A stretch of DNA of 64,000 nt. Source: Gonium pectorale. Its lineage: Eukaryota; Chlorophyta; Chlorophyceae; Chlamydomonadales; Volvocaceae. The stretch lies in the NCBI GenBank assembly GCA_001584585.1, contig LSYV01000006.1:2033544-2097543 (forward strand), in the 5' to 3' direction. Each line of letters opens with the position of its first letter. Within the stretch, counting starts at the first letter, position 1. A model generated the notes under the pieces. It had not been told where the DNA came from and did no database searches. It saw only the letters and a program-made list of their open reading frames with translations. Both the position numbers and the translations under genes were made by a program. Positions 1 through 12,250 of the stretch are shown here, one piece after another.

Positions 1-264
1 GCTTAGTGAGGTCTGAAGCGCGCGCTGGAGCATTCCCAGCCGCTGGGTGGCTCTGTAGTCTGCACCCTGCTGCTCTGTCCACCCCGTGAAACTCCGCGGT
101 CGGGGCGCTCACGTGGATGCCCCTCCTGACACCGCCGGGCTCCCCGCCAAGAAGGAGCGGGTCGTGGAACTACTGCCTCCTGGGCAGCAGCATCCGGTTG
201 TGACTCGGATAGCGCCACAAGGCGAAGGCCGGCGGTGTACGACACCAGTTTCACGGCGGGTCAG

Positions 265-1165
265 GTAACCGGGTGTGCATTTGCTCACCGGCACCCAGTC
301 GCAGAAGTGTCCAGGACCGCGCCCCTCAGTCCCCACCCGGTTGATCGTGCCGTATCAGCGGTGCAAAAGAGGTTGCACAGGAGTGCTTCACCGTCGCGCG
401 GCGCGCACGGTTACCGAACCGCGTAGAGCCTTTGAGCCTATGCGAGCCCACAAAAAAACAATGCGGGTGGGATAGGCTGCAGTTGGAAAGGCCTCACCCA
501 GGGTTGACCAGCAGGACCCTTTTCAAAGCCGTACATGGCTACAGAGCTCATAACCGGCCAGCGTTTATACTCCCTCTCTCTTCGCAGATCTCTGTCTTGT
601 TGACACACGCTTCACCAGCTGGCATTTAAATGGCTGTGCGCGCTGGCCAGGCCGGCGCCAGTAAACGTACACAACAGCACCGACACGGCTTTGTCCAGCC
701 GTACCGCGGCCTTGCACGGCACCCAAGTCACTCAGGGGCGCGCAGACCGCTGTAGGCGCCGCCAAGCACAGCGAGTAGGGCCCACACAGCATGGCCATGG
801 CCCCCATCCCCGGCGCTCGGCCATGCAACGCGCCCCCTCCCCACGACCGTCACACTCCTTCCACACGGCACACCGTGTCCGGTCGGGGAGCCGGATTGCC
901 GTACACGACTGCCGCGCCCTCGCACCCCGCTACCAGCACCACACATACAAAAACAGCATGGAGTCGCACGGACCTCACGACCACACCTTCCCATACTCGG
1001 CAGGCATATTCGCACAACTGCAAGCCATGCACACCCACCCCCCGGGGCACCCTAGAGCTCCTCACCTCACCTCCACTCGCCAATAGCCTCGGCACGTACC
1101 CGCCCGCACAGAGACAAGCCACACGTCAACCTTGCCAACAGGGCCCGTGCGGCGGGAGGGCGTGG
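265..1165. repeat. Dispersed repeat family, copy A
   Basis: This stretch aligns by eye with 6235-7045 along most of its length. Shared blocks include the A copy near 270-345 and the C copy near 6240-6310 (a GCTCAC/GGCACCCAG block and a CCCCACCCGG block), a CACAGCACCGACACGGCTT-like block (near 680 and 6510), and a GTCCGGTCGGGGAGCCGGATT block (near 880 and 6712). Copy A carries about 120 extra bases near 345-460. No long open frame is conserved between copies and no terminal inverted repeat or target duplication was found, so the element class is unknown. The flanks (1-264 and 1166-1384) hold nothing I recognise; the latter is probably 3' UTR of the ankyrin gene. Confidence 0.75.
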
Positions 1166-1384
1166 AGGTGGAATGTCAGTTAGGCTGGTGGTGGTGCGGA
1201 TGCTGATGGCCCTCAAGGGACGCTATCCCCAGCGGCTTGGCCCCATGGCACTATAACTGTGCCGCCACCCCATGATAGGCAACCATCAGCCACGCCCGAT
1301 GCACCCCTACGGCGCATGCCTACCCAAACATACGTTGTCGCAATTGATGAAACCCAAACAATGCAGTCCGCTACTAGTCCCACA

Positions 1385-3569
1385 CTACTGTCCCGCGCGC
1401 TTCTGCCGCCGCTCCGCCCGCGCATCCCGGTCCTGCTGCTGCTGTCCACGCTGCTGCCGCTTGCGACCCGCCGGCTCCGGCTGCTGCTTCTGCTGCTGCC
1501 GCCGTTGCACCCGTCTTGCCATCTCCGGCTCCGCCTCCGTCGCAACCCAAGCACGCACATCCGCGGTGACATGAGACGCCCGCTCGGCCGCCGCCATCGC
1601 CGCCGCCCAGTCGACCGGGCAGCCCAGCTCCACCAGAAGGCGGAGCACCGGCAGCGGTATGCCCTTGGGACGATTCAGACAGGAAATGAAAACGGAACGG
1701 GTACCGCGGGCGGGACCCCAGGGGCAGCCCAGGCGCGCCAGGCAGCGCAGGGTCGCCAGGTCGTTCTCCAGGGCCGCCTCCACATACGGCTCGCCGTCGT
1801 CCTGACGGATTGTTGAGCGCAGAATGCGAATTGATATCCTGCTCCTAATGCCGGAAGAATAAGCTTGCAGGGACAGCACTATACACTTGGTTTTTCCCGG
1901 TCGGTAAGTAACCGTAACCAGCAAACTGTAATGCTGTGAGCACTTGCTCCGTGCATGAGGACACTGCCATGCGGCGCTTGCGAGCAAGCCTACGTGGCGC
2001 AAAGTACCGGCTGTGTATCACCCCCACATATATGCTCACCGGCATGGTGCAGCCCTCCCCCACCATGAATTCCAGCGTCGCCTCGCACCCAGCAGCTGCG
2101 GCATGGGCAAAGGCCCTCGGGCCCCAGGGGCACCCGCGGTCCCGCAGCCAGGCCAGCAGCTCCTTGCTGCCCGACCGCGCTGCCTCGTCGATCAGCTCCG
2201 GGTCCTCCATCGACGCGCCCAGCTCCTCTGCAGCCCACTGCAGAACCGGCAGCCTTCCGCAGAATGCAGCGTTGAACGCCACCGTGTCGCCATCCAGCTC
2301 AGCGCCGCGCTCTCGCAGCCACTGCAGCACCTCCAGGTGGCATCCCTCGACGTCCTGCTCACTGTCCTCCTCCGACTCGTCCACAGACCTTGCTTCAACA
2401 GCCTCATCTGCCACCTCCTGTATCGGCACATGCAGCGACTCCACAACCCACGCGACTATGGGGAGCAAGCCCTTCTGCACAGCGCATGAGGCAATTTGTT
2501 CCTCATCCACGTGCTCATTCTGCAGCAGCAGTTGTGCGGCCGCCACGTCGCCTTTTTGGAGCGCAGACTCGTAGCAGCCAGAAGCATTGTGGCCCATCTC
2601 CAGCATCCGCGCCAGCCGAACCCCGGGGTTGGGGCAGGTCGGCAGGCGTGTAGGCGTAGGGAGGATATACCCACCCATGCACGAGGGCTTCCAGCTCAGC
2701 GTCTCCAGGAACTCCACCTTCGCCTCCCAGTCGGCGGTGTGGCTGTCAGCGGCGGCCCACAGCAGGTCGTGTTTCCATTTCACCGTGAGAATGTCATCCC
2801 CCTCGCAGCGCCGGATGAGCAACTGCACAGCCGGCAGATCGCAGCCCGTCACCGCGGCCTCCAGGAACTCGTAGCATGAGCCCGCCCCCAGGGGTGCAAG
2901 GCTATCGGAGGGGCTGATGGGTCCCTCACGCCGCCGCTGCAGCAGCCAGTCCGCCAGCCCCGGGTGTCCCCCCTTGAGGGCGGCTGCCACGTGCGCTGGC
3001 TCCCACTCGAAGCCGCTGTCGAGCAGCATCTGGCACACCGCCTGGTGACCCGCCTCCGCCGCCTTGCAGATGGGGTCAGGTCCGTTGTATTCAGAAGTCA
3101 TGTTGGGCCAGAGCTCCAGGAGGCACAGGACTATACCGGGGTGGCCGGCTGCGGCGGCAACGCCCAGCATCAACCTCCGCTCATGTGGGCCATGCACGAG
3201 CCCCACGGCGTCCAGCGCCACCTTAAAGTTGGCCACCACGCCGCTTGCCGCTGTGAGGCGCAGCAGCTCCCGTCGCTGCTTTAGGGTCAGCTCTCGTGTG
3301 GCGCCCGAGGCCGACCAACGCGCTGCGAAGGCGCGCGACGGCACGGGCTGCGAGAGGCGGATGGTTGTGTGGGAAGGGCCGCGGAACTGCTGCGCCACGG
3401 CCTTGTTGACTCCACGCAAGCCACATGCAAAGTCATTGTCATCGAAGTGGCTCGCAATGTTTGCGAGGGTGTTCAGGGGCAGCTGAGGAAAAAGGATCGA
3501 CAGGACGGTTTCCGCGGCAGATGGCGCAGCAACTTCAGGTTGCTTGGGGGCAATATGGGGCGTATCCAT
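1385..3569 (-). CDS. Ankyrin-repeat protein with F-box-like N terminus (2 exons)
   Basis: The model has two exons, 3569-2040 and 1801-1385, joined at codon phase 0 across a GTGAGC...CAG intron (2039-1802), giving about 648 residues. It starts at an ATG at 3569. Residues about 24-65 (LFPQLPLNTLANIASHF...) resemble an F-box-type leucine-rich helical start. The rest is a run of roughly 33-residue helical repeats of the ankyrin type, for example AAEAGHQAVCQMLLDSG and AAAAGHPGIVLCLLEL, with repeated CPWGP turns. The repeat following the intron (ENDLATLRCLARLGCPWGP) continues this pattern, which supports the splice. The C-terminal 60 residues are Gln/Arg-rich and low complexity. Large families of such proteins exist in volvocine algae. 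Role is likely protein binding, perhaps ubiquitin-ligase substrate choice if the F-box is real. No TGTAA signal was found downstream. Confidence 0.85.
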
Positions 3570-4389
3570 CGAGTAAAACTGCTCGACTGCGCGGCAGGCT
3601 TTGCGATGTTGGCTACAAGAAGTGAACGCAAAGAGGCCGACGCTGTTGGGCCATGTTGGCTCTGTAGGGCGTCTGTTGAGCTACTTGTTGCGCGTCAGCA
3701 GTATCAATACTGAGGATAGACCGTGCACTGAGGAGCGTACTGACATACAGCTTCTGCCGTACAAAACCCGGCACAACCCCGACGACGTCCACGCAACATA
3801 CCATCTGATGCCAATGCCCAACGCCCACGACACGCTGCAGAAGGGATGGCTCGGGCCCTTGACATTCCCTCAGGCCAGCCACGACAGGCGCCTGAGGTCA
3901 CAGGTGCAGGTCGCACAAGCCACTTGGCTCCCGACCCACCGCAGCAGAGCGGGTGGAACACCCATTGCGACCAGCCGTACCACGGGGCCTCCAGTGCACC
4001 GCCGTTACTCAGGGCGCGCAATCAACAGAGCTAGAAGAACGCATATTGCAGGGCTAGGGCTCCTAGCCCCGGCGCTCTGCCACGCAGCGCGCCCATTCAC
4101 AACCGTTACATCGCACGCACGCCTTGCCGCCAACAGCGAGCCCATGCTGTGCTGGGCTCTCGCCAGGCCAGGGAGCCAAACTGCCGTCCGCCACTGCCGC
4201 GCCCTCGTATCCCGCAGCCAGCAACCCGCCTACGGTAACAACGTCCAGGCTCTTTGCCCTAACAAACCTTTTTCACATACGCGCCATCAATCGTCGGCAC
4301 ACCGTGAAGGCCCAAGCACACCCAGCACCTTTCGGGCCCCAGGGCGCCTCCTGTCACAGCGCCAAGATCCCGGCTTCCTACACTTCGGT
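3570..4389. repeat. Dispersed repeat family, copy B (core only)
   Basis: About 3920-4310 matches the core of copies A and C: GACCAGCCGTACC...ACTCAGGGCGCGC (compare 698-742 and 6528-6580), then GCCAGGGAGCC...CTGCCGCGCCCTCGTA (compare 892-927 and 6718-6755). It lacks the 5' third and the 3' tail of the family. 3570-3900 is the upstream region of the ankyrin gene and shows no other gene. Confidence 0.6.
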
Positions 4390-4639
4390 TAAGGAATACG
4401 GGTAGTTGGGGATGCTCAGTTTGGTTGTAGAATCGCAGGTACTATCATGTATTTCCAAACCGCGCGGCGTGACAATTTTCAAGCCCTCCTCCGGTGGGCC
4501 ATATGAAACGTCTTTGCTACGCACTAGCGTGTCTCGCAGGGTCTCGCTTAAGAAGGAGGATTGCAGCAGCTGCTGGCCGTGGTTGTAAAGATGTGTGCAC
4601 CTATGGGGTAAGTAGGTGAAGGCGTACGACAGGATCACC
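4387..4639 (-). other. Isolated open frame, unrecognised
   Basis: An 86-codon open frame on the minus strand ends in TAG with residues ...NYPYSLTEV. Third positions are not G/C-biased as in neighbouring genes (codons such as ATA, AAA, TTA occur), so it is either a decayed mobile-element fragment or chance. Just upstream on the same strand, 4731-4735 reads TGTAA (volvocine polyadenylation motif). No family recognised. Confidence 0.2.
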
Positions 4640-5306
4640 GCATCTGCAGGATCTGAACTTGCGAGTACAGGCCGAGGGGTGAAATAGATTGGGATAAGGT
4701 TTTGGGGTCGGTCACGGGGATTACAAAACGGTCGTATCCACGAGGTTGGGATTAGTGGATTTGGGATTGTCCGTCTCGGAGGATGCAGGATTAGGGATTG
4801 CTGGCCGTCCAGAGTCTGAAGCTAGGGCGGGGCCCGCTTCACGACTTGCCCGTTGGCCACGCCCAAAGCGGTGCCAAATGGCTAGCTGCTTGATTCCTTC
4901 GTCAAACCGCCCTGCTCGCCACCAGCGGCACTGCCCTGCGACCTTCAGCCTGCGCTGCCTTCCTCCTGGCCACTGCTGCTGGTTCCAACCGTCTGGCCAG
5001 GCGCGGGGCCCAGCCAGTCGCAACTGGACAGCCGGGCACCACCACCAGCGGCCAGGCTTGCCAGGGTCATCCTATGGCAAGGTAGGGGTGGGCAGGGTAG
5101 GGGTATGGCAGGGTAGGAGTGGGAGGATTGCGTTCTCTGTTGAGGCGGCAATGGGGAGCAGGGGCGGATACGGCAGGCCGTTCCACGCACAACGCCGCAA
5201 CGATGCAAGCCGGCGCAGCAGGCGTAGAGACAGCTGCGCCGCCCCGGAAGGCTGGACACAGCTATCGCCACCACCCCTACGTAACCGACGCAAACACGCA
5301 CCTGCG

Positions 5307-5461
5307 TTGTAAAAGCAGCGCGCCAGCTCCCGATCCAGGAGGTACGTGTCGTGCTCCTGCCGCATGACCGCGCCGGGATGCACGTGGTCGTGCCACCGAA
5401 TTGTGGGCGACAGCATCACCTGCGGGTATGGGGCCTCGCCGTCCGGCCCAGCCCTGCAGGG
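5307..5461 (-). other. Exon-like open segment, orphan
   Basis: On the minus strand a TGCCCTGCAG acceptor precedes an open, G/C3-biased segment that includes PYPQVMLSPTIRWHDHVHPG and ends ...LARCFYNA, followed by a G|GTGCGTG donor. Codon use looks like real coding sequence, but I could not join it to a start or to the GDI gene 1.8 kb upstream. It may be an exon of an unrecognised gene or a pseudogene remnant. The surrounding 4640-5750 region otherwise holds only a short GGCAGGGTAGGGGT-type imperfect tandem array near 5075-5130. Confidence 0.3.
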
Positions 5462-5754
5462 CAAGGCAGCGCACGTGAGGTTTAGGCGGGTGGCAGCCAG
5501 CAAGCAGCAGAGGCGATCGGCGTCGCTCAAGCCTCCCTAATGCTGCCTCTCCTGAGCAGCTGAACTCCAGATCTCCGCGTACAACTATAGCATGGAGACG
5601 CACGGACGGGGGGCGGGACGAACGTCACATATCTTGCTCTGTACCCGCCCGCCCTATTGGAAACGTCGCGCTTTCGGGCGTGTATGGCCGTAGAGGCGGG
5701 CTCCCTCTTTCTGTGCAGGTTTCTCTATTTTCAACCCCACGACCTCATCTTCCC

Positions 5755-5985
5755 AAAATCACCAGCCAGTTGCCTCGCACAACTGCGAGCCGTGCTATCC
5801 CACCACCCCCTGGCGCACCCCAGGGCTCCTCCCCTCGCACAGTAACTTGCCGGCATCCGCACCCGCACCCGCAAGCGACACGCCACACGGCGGGGTCAGC
5901 CTTGCTATCAGGGCCCGCGTGGCGAGTGACTTGCAGCCGGAGGCTCGACCCCACACCCACGAAGCAAACACCCCGCAGCAGGCGT
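5755..5985. repeat. Dispersed repeat family, copy D (3' tail only)
   Basis: It matches the tail of copy C (6825-7035) nearly base for base in several blocks: CACCACCCCCTGG, GCTCCTCCCCTCGCAC, ACGGCGGGGTCAGCCTTG, and CTCGACCCCACACCCACGAA. The 5' two-thirds of the element are absent, so this is a truncated copy about 250 bp ahead of the fuller copy C in the same orientation. Confidence 0.7.
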
Positions 5986-6234
5986 GAGCGCGGCCTCCCC
6001 TGCGCATCGGCAGTCCATCCAGCAGCCGTGTGGCTCTCGAAGCTGTTGCGAGCTGTGCGGCAGGGGGGGCTGGGCAAAAACGTGTGGCACTGGGTGCTGT
6101 AACTGCCGGGCGGCGCTGGGTGCTACCAGAAGCCCTGTGGGAGCTCCCCGAGGGATGACTTGCTGACTGCTGTCGACTACCGACTGTTGCCGACTGCGCT
6201 GCCAACTGCCCTGCCCACCCGGTGTGCTTGGGCC

Positions 6235-7045
6235 GTAGCGGGTGTGCACGTGCTCACAGGCACCCAGACTAAAGAGAGGCCGGGAGCGCGAACTCCCGGT
6301 CCCCACCCGGCTCCGTTGAGAGCCCAAGGTGCGGATGGGATGGTCTGCAGCTGAAAAGGCCCCACCCAGGGTGGACCAGCCGGTCCCCGTTGGAAGCGCA
6401 CGTTGTATTACACGATTAAGCAATTGCCCGCCAGCGTCTAGAAGTTTCGCCAGCCGGCATAGTGTATGGCTTGGCGCGTTGGCTTGGTGGGCGCCGGCAA
6501 ACCTATGCCACAGCACCGACACGGCTTCGTCCAGCCGTAACGCGGCCCTCCAGGCCACCGCCGCCACTCAGGCGCGTGCATCGCGCTGGAGGCGCCTCCA
6601 GGCACAGCTGCGAGGGCGCACACAGCATGGTGACGGCCCCCGCATCCGGCGCTCGCAATGCAACGCGCTCCACACGCAACGCCTACCCTTCTTCCACACG
6701 TGACACTGTGTCCGGTCGGGGAGCCGGATTGGCGTACGCGACTGCCGCGTCCTCGCACCCCGCTGCCAGCACCCCGCATAAGGTAACAGCAACAACTCCC
6801 CTGGCAAGTGCGCCAATCATACGCTTTGCGCAACTATGAGCCATGCAAACCCACCACCCCCTGGCTCCTCCCCTCGCACCGTAACTTGCCCCGGCACGTG
6901 CCCGCACCCGCACCCGCACACGACACACGGCGGGGTCAGCCTTGCCATCAGGTCCCGCGTGGATAGAGGACGGTGAATTGCAGCCGGCCACTGCGGAGGC
7001 TCGACCCCACACCCACGAAGCAAACACCCTGCATCAGGCAGCTGC
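6235..7045. repeat. Dispersed repeat family, copy C (nearly full)
   Basis: This is the best-preserved copy, colinear with copy A (265-1165), with core copy B and tail copy D. It lies directly downstream of the GDI stop codon (7101, minus strand). On the minus strand it contains TGTAA at 6412-6408, so it likely supplies the 3' end of the GDI transcript. Confidence 0.75.
6408..6412 (-). terminator. Candidate polyadenylation signal of GDI
   Basis: Minus-strand TGTAA, the standard volvocine polyadenylation motif, lies about 690 nt beyond the GDI stop and inside repeat copy C. It is the first such motif I found downstream of the stop on that strand. Confidence 0.4.
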
Positions 7046-7100
7046 GCTGCCTCCCCGCGCGGGGCGCTGAGTGGTCCCCTGATCCTGCGCGGCACAGTCC

Positions 7101-10100
7101 TCACTGCGCCTCGACCTGCAGCAGCGGGTGGGACGCAGGGAACGGAGGGGTGATGCTGTAATTTGGACGCTTTGTCAAAGGGCGTCCCACGCTTTCATAC
7201 ATGACGGTGAGGGCATCTGCGCCCTACACCCCCTAAACCCAACCCGCCAGCCACTGACCCGCATGCCATGCACGCTGTCCTCGATAGCGAGAAAACCCCC
7301 GACCCCGACCCCGGGCCGCCCCAACCCCTGGCCCCCATTCCCTCTGGCCCATCCCTCGCTGGCCTCCCAACCGTGGCCCCCCAGGCCCCACCCGCACCTG
7401 GGCGGGGTCCTTGGCGGTGAGGTCCAGCTCCCGTCCGGTGATGCGGCGATACATGTCCAGAACGTCCTCCACCGTCGTCTCAAAGTGCGTCGTGGCGTCG
7501 TAGCCTTTGCTGATGTAGCACTGGTCCCTGCCAGGTGGAGGCGGAGGGCCCGGCAGCGGGGAGGGGCAGCGGGCGGATGACGGTCAAGCACGATACTGAG
7601 TAGGCAGCTTACTTCGTCAGACAGAAGAGCCTTTGTGCCATTGGCGACGCTGACAGACAGAAGAGCCCTAGTTGCGTGGACGATGCGGTTGTTGAGGTAC
7701 ATTTGGGGTTCTTTCCCGTCGCGTCGCGTTTGTGTACGGGGGTCATGTAAGTTGCATACGTTGCGCCGGTCCCTTACTTCGCAATGGGCTATTCCTGCCC
7801 TGCAACCCGTTACTCCCCGTCAACACTTTCCCTCCCGCCCCGTCCCGCCCCAGGACCCACTTGCTGCCGTCCTCCAGCGGCTCGCACACTTCGCGGACCT
7901 CGATGAACTGCTCGTCCACGGGGCCCAGCAGCGCCAGGCCGGGCGCCAGCTCCGCCTGGTTGGTGGGCAAGGGCACGGAGGGCAAAGGCGATATGCCCGT
8001 TGGCATTTGGTACGTTCATTTTCACGTACGCAATGCACGCCTCCCAACAGCAAGGAGGCGGCGGACGGGGCTGACCGCAGCAAGTGCAGCTCAAAGCGCC
8101 ATGGGGCGTGTGGGTGAGCCGGTAGACCGCTCGCAAAGGCCGCATCTCGACAGAGTCTGCAGCATTCAGCTCCAGCAGAGCCACGCTCGCCAAGTCGCCA
8201 GAGGCTTCCTCTGGCGTTGATCCGCCACACCGCCCCCCTCCCCTATGCATGCCGCTATGCGTCGGACCCACCTGCGGATTCGTGGTCTCCATGGTTGTGC
8301 TCACGAAGGCAATCCACTTGTCTATGAGGGCAGGCGCGAGAACAAGCGGGGCGGGGCGGGGGTGGGGCGGGGCAAGGGAGGAAGTGAGCAGTGACACGCG
8401 GGTCAGTAAGCAGGAAACAAATCCCAGTGTCGAAGGAGGGGACCCTGCAACTGTTCGCGCACCGGAAAGGGGCGCCTTGGTGTCAGCAAGTCCCATAAGC
8501 TAAGAGGAGGGTAGCGGCAACATCATACTCACAGCCTAGGCTGGAATCACCGCGCCGATACAGTGCAAGATCCATGGCCGAGCCCCCTGACGCTGCGCAC
8601 CTTTGCTGGCCACGTTGTGTGCGTAGGAGCAGCAGAAGACGTACATGTCGGAGCGGCGGCCCGTCTGCTTCTGCGGCAGGATGATCTGCACGCTGTGCGC
8701 GTTGTCGGTGTTGGGGATGGGGTGGCTCTGGGGGCGGGGCCGGGGAAACGGACGGATAATAGGGTGGGGCCCCAGATGGGGGGGGGGGCGATTGCTGACG
8801 CGATGGTCGACAGGCATGTTCGCTGTTCGGGCTACGCGGTGCTGTCACTGACTTGCACGTCTGCCCCAAGCTGTATCCGGCCCCACGGAAACCCCAACAT
8901 GCCTAATGTCCCTCGCTCTTGGCCACAAAAGAAACGGGCATTCCGTGCGGCTCCCCCACCCGCCCCTTGAAGAGGTGCCACTCCTACTCCCAACCCAAGC
9001 TCCTCGAACACAACCACTGCCCCGGCAGAACACTCTTGATCTCCTTGTATGATGTCAACGGCCCGTACTACACACCTCCCTTACCGCCTTGGGCATCCCG
9101 CCTCCCGCATAGCCCCATTGCCTCTGGTTTCGCTCCCCCCGTTCGCCCCCCCCCCGTTCGCCCTCCCCCCCCCTCCCTGCCCCCCGCTCCCCCCGCACCA
9201 CCCCTTACCATGATCGCCATGGCCCGCACCACCTTGCCCACCACCCGGACCTTGCCCGGGAAGTAGCTGGGGTCGCCCACCACCAGCTTGGAGCGGGCCA
9301 CGTCGGCTGCGGGGCGGGAATGGACACGGCAGCCACGCAGGCAGGGGACACGGGGGGACGGGCGGCAGGTTGACGGGGTCTCGCTCCCTGCTGCTTCAGA
9401 CGGAGGCTTTCCTGTTGGTGCCGCAGTCTCCGTTCCGGCGGGCAGACATTATCCTAGGGACGAGAACTATTAGATTTCAGCATGCCATCCTTCAAGCAGT
9501 TGGGATGCAAGCTCTCCCCCCGTCATGTCAGGGCCTCCCACCTCCGTTCTTGATGCCCACCGCCACTCCATTCTCGTACAGCACCTCCACGTTGGGCTGG
9601 TTAAGCATGTAGGTGCCGCCGTACACGGCTGACAGGCGGGCGAAGGCCTGGGGCAGCTCGCCGAGCCCGTAGCGCGGGTACAGGTAGGGCGAGTTGAGGC
9701 CCTCGTACCTGGCGGGGTCACACGGGTCGGAACTCAGCAGGTTGGGGTCCCGCCATTCGCCTGCCTCGCAAGCTCTCATCGTACCAAGCCCATGTTTGGC
9801 AAGGGCAACAATGCAAGGTAGAGCCGCCGAGGGGCGAAGCACGCCGGTAGTGAAGGGAAGATGGGAGAGCGTTGAATTTCCTATCCCGGTTTCTCGCGCT
9901 TAAGTGCGGTCAATGCCCGTGGGAGATGTTCGCCCCCCGGGCCAGCATCGCTGCGCCGGATGCTGCCCCGCACGTTTGCCGCCGCCGACCCGTGGGTCGC
10001 TCCTGCCTTGGCTCCCCTCCCACACGGCACGCCCCACCTGGACAGCGAGTCGTGGTAGAGCTTGACTTTGAGCACTGTGGGCAGCGCCGGCTGTGTCAGG

Positions 10101-12250
10101 TAGGCGTCATCGCGCTGAGATGGGGAGGGGGTGAAGGGAGGGGACGCACGCAGACCTATTGAGAACAAACTGGCGTCCAGCAGTGTCGGGAAAGGGTTAT
10201 GGGAAATGCCAGAGGCGGAGGGCAAGGCTTCAGCGGCTACCGACTGGCCTCGGATCTCGAGCGAAGCCCATCCCACACGAGACACCAATGACAGCAACCA
10301 CGCTACTGGGTTAGGCAACAGCACCGTCAGGGCAGCCCCTTAGTCTTGCTGCCGACAAGGCACCTACTACGTTGCCCCCTGAGTGTAGAGCCATCGCGTC
10401 ACCCCTGTGCGACTGCCTGCGCCACACTAGATTTCCAGCCACGCCTCCCCTCTCCGCCACCTCCTCTCATGTGACTGCTGCCTCAAGACCTGAGCCCTCC
10501 GCCCGCACCCCCAGGGCACGGGGCCGCTCACGTGCAGCGCCAGCGCGTGCCCCACGAAGTCCTGCGTGTCCTCGCTCAGGTCAAAGTACTTGTACAGATC
10601 GGCCATGCTCATCTTGGTCAGGTCCAGGCCCTTGTGCGTCTTGGGGTCGGCCTCCTCGTAGTCCTGCACGTAGCTGCGTGGGGGGTGCAGGGAGGGGCGC
10701 GGCGAGGGGCAGTAGGAAGGGTGTTAGGCAGGGCGGAGGCATGGAGACGCAGGGAATGATGCAAAATGATTTAGGGGGGGGGGTGTCCAAAAGCAAGTTC
10801 ACACCCAGCACACATCCCAAGCGTTTCAGCAACTTCCAGCCCGGCCCCGGCTCTAGCGGCCCCCGACAGCTGCCCCTCACTACCCGCCCGACCCGTCCCC
10901 GCTCCCCTCTCCACTCTCCACGTACAGGAAAAAGTTCCTGGCGCGGCGCTTCTCAAAAATGCCCATCAGCGCGCTCTTGAGCGCCTCCGAGTCGTTGGCG
11001 GGCACCTTGTGGATCTTGCCCTTCTGCAGCACGTAGCTGCCGTCAACGGCCTTTGGGGAGGACGTGGGAGGGAGGTGGGGGGGCCCGACGGGTTGAGTCT
11101 AGCGTGTGGGTAGGGAGATCCGCCGAGCCGACCAGCCGCGGCTCGGCGCCCGGCCCGATTTCCGCAGCATACCAGCCGCGGCTCGCGAGTCGGCCGTGCT
11201 CTCGGTCACCCGCCTACCGACCATAGAGGCGCAACGCAGCACGACCCGACCAGACCGTCGTCGGTAAGTGGGTTTAACCCAACTTTGCTTTTTACACCCG
11301 CACACATCAGACCTCCCCGTCCGCAGCCCGCCCCGTCCGCCAGCCCCACCTTGAACTCCAGGTACTTGACCACGTCGGTGTGCAGCAGCACGCGCACCAG
11401 CTTGCCGTTGGCCATCATGAACTTGGGCACCATGTCCACGTTGTAGTCGCGGTTGGCGCCCAGAGTGGCAGGCGCCGCGGCGCCGCCGCGGAAGCGCTCG
11501 TAGAGCTGTGGCGGAATGGACGGGGGGGGGCGGGGGTGGCCGCGGTGGCACAGCTGTAAGGGCCGACGGAGCGGAGATTCCCAGGGCTGGGCTATATATG
11601 GGGCAGGCAACGCTGTGGCAATGGTAAGTCGGTGGTGGGGCCAGGGGTGCCGCATTGCGTGAGAGCAGAGCAGGAACGCTGAGATGATGGCGCGCGTTTG
11701 CGGATGAGAGCGCCGCCCACGTCCGATGCTGCGTGAGTACGCTCCGTACGACACAGCAGATGTGCGGGTCCATGGCTTTGGTATGAAGCACGAGAGTTGC
11801 ATACTTCTAGTGCTGTCCTTGCTAACTGAAGACGGGGTAAACGGCCGCGGAGGCCGGCGTCAGCGGGAAGTGGAAGGGCAGGGACTGTTGTGTCCGCTGT
11901 CGGACGGCCTGCCCTCGAGCCCACGGAGTTCACGCCGTTTCCTGTGCCCAATTGCCGTCTCGGCACCAATGTACGTTCCGCGCCAACTCAAACAAGCTCA
12001 AGCGTCACCTGCGTCAGGTTGAGCGATGCCGACTCGCCACCATAATAGTTGTTGCGGTCGACGTGGAGCACCTGTCCAAGCAGCAGTCAAAGGATCCGAG
12101 CTTATTTCGATGCTGCGCTGCAACGGCGTGTCAATGACACCCTAGGCACCCTCGAAGCCCCACCTTCTTCTTGTCCACCGACAGCAGGCCGCTGATAATG
12201 CACTCCTTCAACCCCGTGCCGAGCACGATAGCGTCATACTCCTCGTTCAT
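7101..12250 (-). CDS. GDI: Rab GDP-dissociation inhibitor (13 exons, 443 aa)
   Basis: The product extracts prenylated GDP-bound Rab GTPases from membranes and recycles them through the cytosol. Exons: 12250-12164, 12071-12009, 11505-11350, 11050-10926, 10673-10532, 10114-10038, 9708-9542, 9306-9209, 8727-8601, 8321-8272, 7955-7861, 7527-7398, 7115-7101. All phases agree and the total of 443 residues equals the family's usual length. Diagnostic motifs are [20 protein letters not shown] (N-terminal dinucleotide-fold-like segment), [60 protein letters not shown], and [20 protein letters not shown]. The last exon is only 15 nt (residues VEAQ then stop). Exon 4 uses an AAG acceptor, the weakest splice site in the model. 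It shares a 339-bp intergenic region with the FNBP4-like gene. Confidence 0.96.

Noticed and set aside
4780..4800. TTAGGG-like sequence as an interstitial telomere
   Set aside because: Single imperfect occurrences only; the algal telomere repeat TTTTAGGG is not tandemly present.
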